Below are positions 15,101 to 27,100 of a stretch of 64,000 nt of DNA, piece by piece. The notes below the pieces were generated by a model, which worked only from the letters and a program-made list of their open reading frames with translations, searched no databases and was not told the origin of the DNA. The number at the start of each line of letters is the position of its first letter. Position 1 is the first letter of the stretch. The position numbers and the translations under genes are program-made. The stretch comes from Gymnothorax reevesii (Eukaryota; Chordata; Actinopteri; Anguilliformes; Muraenidae): contig CM056573.1 of NCBI GenBank assembly GCA_029721435.1, positions 46,474,501-46,538,500 on the forward strand, read 5' to 3'.

Positions 15101-18100
15101 TAATTGATTATGATAAAGTATGAGGCACAAGTTCAAGTGAATGTGTCGCTCAAATCAAATAGGATATAATAGGCTATGGATATGGAATTGTGCGATTGCT
15201 GAGGCGGTTTCGGGGCGGGAAGATGATCGCGTGCGGGGTAAGAATCCTTGTTAAAGCGTTAAAATGTCCTTTAGTTGCAAACCTGACATCGGAGTATTTT
15301 GATCTTTTTGTGTGACTAGAATGTTCCCTTTGTCTTCTTCCCTGTCTTCCACGGAACAAACAGGCTGGTGTAGGAGGGGCACATTTTCAGTGATCTGATT
15401 GCTCTGGTCGAGAAACGCTAAATTCTTTATTATTTCATTACTGCGGCAATTTGTTTGTTGGCATAGCTTCAATGCTATGGTGGCTAGAATAAGAAATAAC
15501 AAGTGTTTACCAAAAACATGGCAATATCCCCTACCGCCTCAATTTTATGTGTCGGACGGACGGAGCCCAATGCTATAACCAACACTAATCGCGCAGCGGG
15601 GAATAAAAAAAGAGATGACTGAATTACTTCTTGTAATTGGTACAGACATAGATAGGCCTACTATTACAGCGGCATATACACTGCCCGGCCAAAAAAAAGT
15701 CACCGTTTGGAAATTAATGAACAAATTCTAGAATTGGATCATTATTGTGGTTACTAATATGTTTCAGCTGGCAATAATCATTTTTCCCCTGACTGATGAA
15801 GCGCATCGCTACTCATTTCTCAAAAAATCTTGTCGGAAGACACATCCCTTGCTGGTGGAAAAGATGTTACAGTATTTAAGAACAGGCAACTTATTGGCCT
15901 GTATTTAGCAAAGAAACTCGTGAATGCAAAAACAAGTATGAGGAATCATTTTCACAAACATATTTGCCACCACAAAGCCCTGATCTTAGACACAGTAAAA
16001 GTTATTGGGATGTGCTCAAGAAAGACCACCGAGTGGTTCAACTATTATGTCGAGAAGACAAGATCTCGGCCAAAAATTATGGCATGTATGATCGAAAATA
16101 AATGTTCTGGCATTGCATATAGTTGTAAAAAGAATGACAAAATGAATTTGGACTGTAATCTAAGCTACAGGGGTTCCAACTAAATATTTGAGTGTGCGAC
16201 TTTTTTTTTGGCCGGGCAGTGTAAAACCTTGTATCTTCAAAAGGACAAACTTCACTTGAAAATAAAAAATAAATATAAAATTTAATAGTAGGCCTAATAA
16301 AATAATATAAATGGATAAATATAGTTTAAAATAAAAAAATGTTTAATTCTGCATGTAAGAATAGTGGACATACAAGTTTTCATTTCTTATCAGTTTGGAG
16401 ATACGAGGTTTTATCAGCAGGCCGACGATATTCAAATTTAAAGCCTGGTTTGCGTTTTCAATGGACCACAAATGCATTTTCATGGTTAATCAGAAAATCC
16501 TTTTTCCATGTTTTCCTGATAGCCATAATCAATGAGCTTTGTACAGAGTCTGCCTCTCTTTTGCATTAGTCACACCTCTTTCATGAGGCCACCTACATTC
16601 TGAAGTTCAGCGCTGTGGGCGTGATCGAAGCGCGTAGGGGAGAATATGCGTAACTCAAAAGCGCTTAACTCGAAGTGCGTAAAAAAGGACTTACGCGCTA
16701 ATGGGAGAATAGACCCCTAGGAGAGGAAGATTACCTTGTTGAGAGTGTCCAGTGCAGCTGTAGCAGCTTCCAGAGCAGGCTCTGCTTTAGCCAGATCTGT
16801 CTCACAGTCTCTCTGCTTCATGGACACCTCAGCCTGGATGGCTGACACCTGTCACCAGAGCAACCAATCAGGATTTATCAGACAATATTACATAACAGGC
16901 ATCAGCAGGGATTCAGTGAGTGCACCTTGCCTTTAAACTGACCCCAGGGACTTCAAAACTAAAGTACATGCAACAAAACAAAAAGATAGAGACATAGTAT
17001 GTGGTTTGACACACTAATTACTCAAAAATCTTCCCTGTGGGACAATCAGCCTCCATCACTCTGAAGTTCCAATAAATATTTTTCTATAAATATTTAATAA
17101 CACATATAAAAAGAGCATTCTCAGCCAATATGCAGTTATTTATATAAAAAAGGACATAAATGATACATTTACTCAATATACTGCATATTGTGAAAAATAT
17201 CATTATAATAGTCATCCACCATTGCGAAAAATATCATTATAATAGCTAGTGATCCACCATTGTGAAAAATATTATAATAGTCAACCACCATTGTAGCAGT
17301 TATTCAAGAATCAAACAATGGGTTAAACCCTCTCTGAATACGACAGTCGCACAGCCGCAGGAGGCTGACCTTACGCTCCTCTGTGTCGGCCACGCTTCTC
17401 TTCTGACTGACTTTCTCAGTCTGAAGCCCGATCTTGGTCAGCAGAGCTTCAGTGTCTCGGTTCTTCAGGTTCAGCTCCACCTCCTGCGAGCTCAGCTTCA
17501 GCTTCAGCTCCTCCACCTTGGACACACCAGGATTGTCACACATACGCTTCTCTGGAATGAAGTGACACCATCAGAACCTTTAGCATGGGGTGTCTCAGGA
17601 CCTCAGCCTGAGGAGTACCAGCAGTATGCTTGTTACAAGCCATTATCTTCGGATATCGAGTGTAGTCCCTTGACCTTTATCAGTGTCTCTCACTCTTTCT
17701 TAGTCCCAACCCTCTACCCAATCCTATCCGATAATAGAAAAGCCCTGAAAGCAAGATGACAGTGTCATCACTATTCCCCCTGCCACGATTTAGGGCCATA
17801 ATTTTGTAAAAAAAATATGCTTTAACATCCATTTTTTCAACTTACACTGCAAGATGTGTCTGTCTTAACAAGTCATTTAGTCTTCATATAAGACCTAACC
17901 TCCTAGTTTTTTCTCTCAAGTACAAAAAATATGAACTTATTTTAAGTTACCATGTGCTTGACATGTGACATTTTCTTATCCCATTGGCAGATCTTGAAAT
18001 AAGTCAAAATCATCTCACCCCCAAAAAAAGGTGATAGAAATAAGTGTTTTAAGTCTTAATACAAGATTTAAATACGAGGTAACGTTTAACACATCTAGGT

Positions 18101-21100
18101 ATAGCGAATAGTTTCAGAGAAATCTTGTCCCCATTTTGGCCCAGCTGGATAGACAGACGCATGGACGAACGGACCCCAATCCAATATCCCCCGTCCCGCT
18201 TAATGGCGGGGGATAAATAACACTTCTTCACTGTTTTTTTACACAATGGGTTGGGACTAAAACTGGGTTACAGGAATGTATGTACCATGGATGAATGTAT
18301 ACATACCAAAATGTCTTGAATTTCAAATTTTGGTTTGAATATGAAAAATTATAAATCCTAATTCCTGACATAGAAAGTCACAAAGCAAAGGCTTTAGTAT
18401 ACTCCTCAAGGGTGCGAGACAAGTACTCTTTCACAACACAGCCAAGATGTTTTACGGAAATGAAAAAAATGTTGAGAGGGTATTTTATTTTAAGTCATTA
18501 ATTAGATTGATCAGAAGGGTTCAAATGCGATGGTTGACTCTAATGAAGAGAAAGTAATGACATTGAGGGAGACATCCGTTGTCAATACATGAAAAAGTAC
18601 AAGGAACACCAAAACACTAATCACCAAATCAACAAAAATTATACTGTCTTTCCACACCTTATTTAAAATCCACTCACCGCTATAATTACATCACCCTTTG
18701 GGATATTTCCCCATACAGTGTAAATTAAGTCTCCACTGTCTAAAACCATTCAAACAGAGAAACTCACACAAAAAAAGTATCATAATTATTATTATTCACA
18801 GATACAGCAAGTAGGGGTTGAAGTCTTTATCACATTGACTGTGCATTAACTCTGCAAGAGTGTCTGTCTTAACCATAGTTTTAGTCTTAATATAAGATTT
18901 AACATCTCACATTTTTTTCTCTTGAAGAACATATATGAACTTTTTTAAGTACTTTGTGAAAATGTTGAAAACCAATTGGCAAATAATGAAAGACATCAAA
19001 TCACCGGACTTTTTTGGAAGATTTTTTTGTAAAATTTTTTTGCAAATATGCTTGCAAAATTGATGAAATTAAAAGTTTCTGATAACTGAAAAATGTATTA
19101 AACACAGCTGTAAATGGTTAAAAACTAAATCAAAGCAATTTTTGGAGTGACTATCCTTTGCATAAAAATTGGGACACTGTCCTAATTTTGATATAGTTTT
19201 ATAAGATGATTGGCTTTTTGCTGGCTCCAAGCAGAGTGGGGAACTTGTTACCATTCCACTACAGACTGAGTGTCGCATTTGTGTCTGTCCCTTCAAGTAC
19301 TTGCACACAGCCATGATGATGTTTACATCAGGGCTCTATGAAGGTAAAATGATCTGTATTGACTGTTTTTTTAATGAAATATGAGCATTTATTTATAAAA
19401 CCTTTCCTTAAATTAGCATTTGGAATTTCAAATGAACTTCTAATCTTCAGCAACTCCAATGTGGAAGACATCTCAAGCAGACTAAAATTTAAAAAAAATA
19501 AAGGATGCCCCTATATGAAGGTATTATTGGTGAAAACGGTTTGAGCACCTGTAACAGTGGAATTTGTAGTTGTGTACATTTCTCACGAAAATATTTCTGT
19601 TCTTTTAAAACACAAATACAAATCGATAAATACAACTATTCAAATCTTCCCCACAAGTCGCAGATTCTGTTTCCTACAAGTTACAAATCGCGTGAAATCA
19701 TTTTACATACATTGAACTTTCATTGCACAAATTCACATTCAGATTTGCACATATTCAAATTTTGTCCACGATTTCACATTGTTTGATACAGTTGCACAAA
19801 TATGTTTTGCACAAAATATACTGCAACAATAGGTGTAAAAATGTGAGCGTGTCAGTTTTTTAATCTGAAAATTGTAAAACAGGGTTCGCGCACCTGTAAT
19901 TAAGAATTTGTGAAAGTGTAAGTGTTGTGTTGTATTTGTGCAGAGAAAAACATCTACAAGTACTCAACTCATAGAGTATGTGACTTCAAATTTACTGATA
20001 CACATACAAATCGATGTACACAACTACAAATCCCACTGTTACAGGTGCTCATACCTTTTTCACCAATAATACCCTCATACCCCTAAGACTCTCGCACTGT
20101 ACTGTGCATGTTAAGGTTGACTTATTTTTTTGGTTTTGCAATACTCAACTTTATCCTTGCCGCAGACTGCAGTAGTGACACAGTGCAGTGCACACTACAA
20201 GCGCAGCTCTAGCCCAGCAGCAGACAGCAGTAGTGACACAGTGCAGTGCACACTACAAGCACAGCTCTAGCCCAGCAGCAGACAGCAGTAGTGACACAGT
20301 GCAGTGCACACTACAAGCACAGCTCTAGCCCAGCAGCAGACAGCAGTAGTGACACAGTGCAGTGCACACTACAAGCACAGATCTAGCCCAGCAGCAGACA
20401 GCAGTAGTAACACAGTGCAGTGCACACTACAAGCACAGCTCTAGCCCAGCAGCAGACAGCAGAAGTGACACAGTGCAGTGCACACTACAAGCACAGCTCT
20501 AGCCCAGCAGCAGACAGCAGTAGAGACACAGTGCAGTGCACACTACAAGTACAGCTCTAGCCCAGCAGCAGACAGCAGTAGTGACACAGTGCAGTGCACA
20601 CTACAAGCACAGCTCTAGCCCAGCAGCAGACAGCAGAAGTGACACAGTGCAGTGCACACTACAAGCACAGCTCTAGCCCAGCAGCAGACAGCAGTAGTGA
20701 CACAGTGCAGTGCACACTACAAGCACAGCTCTAGCCCAGCAGCAGACAGCAGTAGTGACACAGTGCAGTGCACACTACAAGCACAGCTCTAGCCCAGCAG
20801 CAGACAGCAGTAGTGACACAGTGCAGTGCACACTACAAGCACAGCTCTAGCCCAGCAGCAGACAGCAGTAGTGACACAGTGCAGTGCACACTACAAGCAC
20901 AGTTATAGCCCAGCAGCAAACAGCAGTAGTGACATAGTGCAGTGCACACTACAAGCACAGCTCTAGCCCAGCAGCATACAGCAGTAGTGACGCAGTGCAG
21001 TGCACACTACAAGCACAGCTCTAGCCCAGCAGCAGACAGCAGTAGTGACACAGTGCAGTGCACACTACAAGCACAGCTCTAGCCTCGCAGCAGACAGCAG

Positions 21101-24100
21101 TTGTGACACAGTGCAGTGCACACTACAAGCACAGTTCTAGCCCAGCAGCAAACAGCAGTAGTGACACAGTGCAGTGCACACTACAAGCACAGCTCTAGCC
21201 CAGCAGCAGACAGCAGTAGTGACACAGTGCAGTGCACACTACAAGCACAGATCTAGCCCAGCAGCAGACAGCAGTAGTGACACAGTGCAGTGCACACTAC
21301 AAGCACAGCTCTAGCCCAGCAGCAGACAGCAGTAGTGACACAGTGCAGTGCACACTACAAGCACAGCTCTAGCCCAGCAGCAGACAGCAGTAGTGACACA
21401 GTGCAGTGCACACTACAAGCACAGCTCTAGCCCAGCAGCAGACAGCAGTAGTGACACAGTGCAGTGCACACTACAAGTACAGCTCTAGCCCAGCAGCAGA
21501 CTGCAGTGGTGACACAGTGCAGTCCACACTACAAACACAGTTCTAGCCCAGCAGCAGACTGCAGTAGTGACACATTGCTTTGTGTGTTTTGTACGCAGTG
21601 TTAGCCCTGCAGCAGACGGGCAATACCTGCGAGGCCGTGCTCTGGAGCTTCTGCAACCCGCTGAGGACTCTCTCCATCTTCTGGCCCAGCTCCGTCCGCC
21701 GCTTCCCCAGCAGGTTCCCGTACAGGGTGATTTGCTGGAGAAAGCTCTTGGGGGTGGTGTAATTGTGCCTCTTCTCATTGCGGCGGTATTTTTCACTGGC
21801 TCGGTTGACACTGGTGTGAACATGGGCCATGAATAGACTGATGGATTCCTGGACACCGGGCTGTAAAAAATCAGGGGGGCCCGAGGAGCCGGCCCGGATT
21901 GAGTGGAGTTTAACGTCCGCAGCGTGATGGGCCCTGAAATATTATCTTCATAAATTCTGAATTCATCTACAAGTTTTGCCATTTCGTCCGGCTAGCCTCG
22001 AGTTACTCAATCTGAAATTTAGGTGCTGCTAGCAGAAGTGATTGGGCTTTGAAACCACTGTGAAAATAATGCGTTTTGAGGCCCTGACATGCAGATTGTA
22101 AAGCAGGGCCACTGTTTACATTATCCTCCTCGTCCTCCAACTTTCTCCCCTCTCCTCGCCGACGCCGCCGCACTGCTAATGGTTATTTATCGTGTGATGT
22201 TCAAGTAGCCGGCAGTTTAATTAATCACAGTATGCTGGAGATCAATTAATACAAACACAAATGAGCTACAAATGCGGCTAGCAAACCTCAACATCATTTA
22301 CTAACCGGAAAAAAAAGGAAAGATAAAATACTCACTCCAGTCGTGGGAGAAAAAATCGTTATTAATTAAGATCTGACATAATAGTTCATGATGGGACGTG
22401 TGTCCGTTTGCGAGGCGAGTGCTGCTCTCTCATTGATTTATGCCGAAAACTCTGATTATTAATAAAATGTTTAAGTTTGATAATTAAACCAGCTGACAGG
22501 TGCAGAATCCATGTGTGCTTTTTCATCGGGGAGCCAAATGAAAGCCTGACCGAAGTTCTGACAGTGTAGCTCATTATCTCTTCCGAAACATTAATATCCA
22601 GGTCCACGCTACTCTTCCAGCACTGTCGGCTCTCGTCGATTATAGATTGTTCTGGAACAGATTCTCCTCAAGCTTCATGAAATGCGCTCTTTTCAATTAT
22701 ACCATATATTAAAGCGGAGTATACTAGAAAATCATGATTTCATGTGTCCAAACATTCATATGGATCTGATGCAATTTCTATTGGTCCACCACATTAGCTT
22801 CTAAATAAACCGCGTAACTGTTTCCACTGGACAACTGCGACAGTAACTGCAGTTGAGTGTCTCACTACAAGCACTCAAGAAAGGCGCACTTGTTTAAACA
22901 AGTTTAAGTGGCAGACTGGCAGTATAATTTGTAATAAACTGCGCTTCCAATAGAGAGGTTAAGCAAAACTAGGCTTCTAACATAGAGGTCACTGGTTACA
23001 GTCCCAGGTGGGGTATTGATGCTGTACCCGAAGGCAAGATAATTAACCTGAATTGCTTCAGTAAATACCTGCAAATGGATTTTTTGTAAAGATGCTTTAC
23101 TGAATGTAATTAACTCAGTAGAAGAGTGTCAGCTCACTGCTTAAATTATAATGTGGGAGTGGCTTGTAAAGCAGCACTGTCAATTTTGTATCGCAACCTT
23201 AGAATTACAGGGTTCTAACTGACATTTTGGCCAAGATTGAGTTTAACTATTGCACATAATTGGCAATAAATAGTTTTATTTAATAATTAAGCATGGGTAT
23301 TCAATTAATTTGTTAAATAGGGTTCAGGTCAGAGTTACTGATCAGTTCCAGTTCCCTAAGTGTACACTGAGCTGCCAAACATTGCCAGCAAAGTCCTCAA
23401 AACTATGTAAACGTTAGTTAGAACCCTGTAATTCTAAGGTCTCGATATGTAGTTTTCATATAAAATTTTTTGCAATGAAATTCAAATGACATTATTTCTT
23501 TCGCACTGTTCCTTTCATGTTTTGTTCATACAATCAATGAACAAACTTGCAATTATCTTGAAGAAGGAAGCTAAAACTAAAATGAAAATGTTGTGTTGAC
23601 TCTTTCATACATATAACACAAATAAGGATGACACCTGACATGCAAACTGCTCTGTGACTGGCTGTCTACTGGCTCTCTCGTAAGCCCAAAACTGTACTAA
23701 TCAGACACAATCTCTCACCCTTTAGAACCAGAACGGTTTCCAAAAGAGATATGAGAACCTCCACCACCTGCCCCGCAAACTCGGACTACAACAAGAGCAG
23801 TTATACTAACTATAACAGACAGGGGTATTCATTCAGACAGGCAGCAGTTGGTCGTGTGTCGCATGGTCCCCAGAGACCCACCCCCCCCCCCCCCCAACCC
23901 CACCCTGCCATCCCCGGAGCCACACCCCCAACCTGTCACTTCTCGGAGAAGGTCGCAACCAACAGACGGCACTTCCTGGCTCAACAGCTGTGTCACCTTA
24001 GCGGGTCAACGTACCATTATTAATTTTCCTCGCCTCATTAGCATAAATGATCCCAGTCAATGATCGTTCCACCGCAGAGGGGAAGACAATAACCGACGCA

Positions 24101-27100
24101 CACTGTCCTGCTCTGTAGCCACAGTCGCAGTGCATCTAATTACCCATTCATCTCTTCGTTAGTGCACAGCTAATCATGAGGAATCCATTGAAAAGTTAAT
24201 GCATCTGAACTCAAGTAATTATAAGATGTTAATTAAAAGTGTACCAGGAGGCAAGGACTTCAACAAATCAACTCTCATTACAGACAAATAAAAAAGTTAA
24301 TTTTCTTTTTAAGCAATATACATTTGTTACACTTGAGAAAGTGTGGAGAAAAAAACAAAAATGTGCCCTCAATTATTGAACAAAACACAAACAAATCAAA
24401 TGTAGCACAAATATTGACGAAGAAACCAACCAGTCAGAACCCTTTCATATTTGCCACCAGCATAATAATGCATGTATGCATACACAGGGCATAATACGAT
24501 AGTCTGTTAAACATGATAGCCCCACTAAGTTCATGCAAACTTATTTCCTCTCTTTAATACCACTTGTCATGACAAGATTTAGATATCAACCTCGAGTGCA
24601 GACTTTCTCAAAAGTTAAAGTTATCCATTGCCTTGACTAATTGTGAGTTGAAACAAAGCTTATCTTTAATTTGAGTCGACTCAGATTTAGTTGAGTTAAT
24701 TCACATTTTTAAGGCAGCTGGTGAACTTTTGTTTCTAATTTACCCTGCCTGAAATGTAAGACAGTGCAGTATGTTTTTAGCTGCTTTGTTCTAGAGTGTT
24801 AGAAGAGCATACATCCTGCAACAAACATCTTAAACCCGAAAAAGCCACCAGACTCCTCAGTGAAAAAGGTTCGTTGAACTTTTCGGCAGGAAAAAAAAAA
24901 TATATATAGCAGCCCAAAACAGTCCTTAAGTTCCACTCCACATCACCATTTCACCAAAACACCTCGCAGTTAATCGCAAGAACCTATGCTATGGATCATA
25001 TTTTACAGCAGTTATTTGTTACATTACAAAGCCAATATAACTGCACACTTCTACAGGCAGCAATAGTAGCCATGGCAACTTTCACTCTGTTCGCGTCAAG
25101 CCACTTAAACAACTGTAGGTGCGTTAATTCTGGGAAAAATCAGTCACGGCTGTAGGGTGTACACCCAGTCACGCCCCCCTGTCAGTCCCCCAAGGAAAAA
25201 AGACTGTACTGAACTGGCATGGGGGATAAGAGACAGTGGTCATCAAGAGACAGTGGGGGTATAATTGTCATCCGGCCCTAAAGAATATTTATTCTGTATC
25301 TGGAGATTTCCCACAAACAGGTTGGACAGCATTGTGTAAACCGTTCCACACTGTTCTGTAAAAATGATCTTTTGTAAAGGTGGTCTAATTGTTCTACAAC
25401 TGGTGTCAGCAATATTTTCTTCTACAAATGTTAGCCAGTTTGAAGACATGTGGATATAATGCAAGTAGGATTACTGATGATGCTGTCTCCAATAGAGCTT
25501 GTGTCTCAGTTTAATTAATTGGTATACATACTGCAAGTGGAAATATGGAATATTCCGTAAAGAATTGTCTGCAATTTCTCATGTGCAACATGTCTTTGGA
25601 CTGTGGGAGGAGACCCACATAAGCACGAGGAAAACATGAAGACTCTGCACAGAAAGGCCCCAGGCCAGATTTAAACCCACGGCCTTCTTGCTGCAATGCA
25701 GTAGTGCTACTGTGTTTATCTCAATCAGGCCATTTTAACCATTGACTGAAATCCACTCACAGCTAGGGATTGCTAATTCTAACATACTCATGGATTGTAG
25801 GGTATCTACACCCTAAAATCTCTTGCCTGCACACCTTCTCATTGTAGTTTTGTAGGCAGTGTCAGTCAGAAGCCCGTTCAGATCTACACAGCTAGACAGG
25901 AGGTCACAAAGAGAGAGCAGCATGACCAGCACACACCTCCTGTGTGTCACAGTTAGTGCAGACTGAGGAGGGTTAAACATGATCTTGAATGTAGTCAGAC
26001 GACTGACAGTTACATTTCTCACATTCCTTTATTATGATAAAACATCACATGCCCTCCACTGCTCAGCTATTATGGACTTCTGGCGTAACTGAGGCGATGT
26101 CCGCAATAAATCACTTTTGTTTTGAAACGCATTACTATTGTTATGTTTTCGCCTAGCGTCCACGCTACTCCAGCATTTTACAACCTCTAAAATGGAGGTT
26201 TTTGAAAATGCTGCAAACCTCGTTTTAGTTTGAAAACTCTGGGATTGCGTTTTAGTGCGGACAGTCATCATATTTCTTTTAAAAAACGCTGTTTTAAAAT
26301 GAAAACGTATCCGTGAAGATGTAGCCGGAGAGGAATTCTACTCAACAGCATGGAAGCCTTATAGAGAAGCAGCGTGATTCTTGTAACTTATAAAAAAACA
26401 AACAAAAAAAATGTGTAAGATGAGCATTGAACAGAGGGCATTAAATCATGTCTTTAAGAAGAAAGTGATTGGTCAGAAGGAAGCATGTTGGAGCATCGAG
26501 TTGAAAGTGCCTTTTAGAGGAAGGACAGGAGCGAATGGAGAGAAGATGGTGGCAGGAGAGTGAATGAACAGGAGAGCAAGTAACATATCGAGTGACAGGC
26601 CGGGTGGCAGAAGCAGGTCTCACCTCGATGCCCTCGATCTCCCGGATGAAGCGGCGGCTGACAGACCGCAGGGCCTCCGGGGGCCACTTGTGGAACCAGT
26701 CGATGGCGGTGCAGTTAACCAGGGCCGGGAAGCGCCGGGCCCTGACCCGTAACGTGCTCCCCACAGGAGACAGGCACAGCACCACCTGAAGTTCAGACGC
26801 GAGGCCTGTCTGCACTGAACTGGCCAACACTGCCCCAGCTTCCCACGCACAAAATCTCAAATACACCCCCGTTGCCCCTGCGCTCACTTCGGTATCGCAA
26901 CGTATTTACAGATTCTTCGCGGGCAGAGTGCCGCTGGCCTGACTTATATGACTGCAGGGCTCTATACACGCTGCTGGACCTGTCTTAAGTCCAACTCCCT
27001 CAAACTCGCTCACTGGAGGAGATCGACAGGATATCATGCGGCGTATTCTTCACGCTGTTTCTTTATAATCTCCAGAATTCAAACCAAACTCAGAACCAGT

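Noticed and set aside
15830..16183. 117-residue plus-strand ORF as a host gene
   Set aside because: It lies entirely within an internally deleted Tc1 element with TA target sites.
20163..21617. CRISPR-like regular array
   Set aside because: The whole 58-bp unit repeats with no unique spacers, and the host is a eukaryote. It is a minisatellite.
21485..21982. 165-residue minus-strand ORF
   Set aside because: It is in a different frame from exon e24 and reads into the minisatellite.
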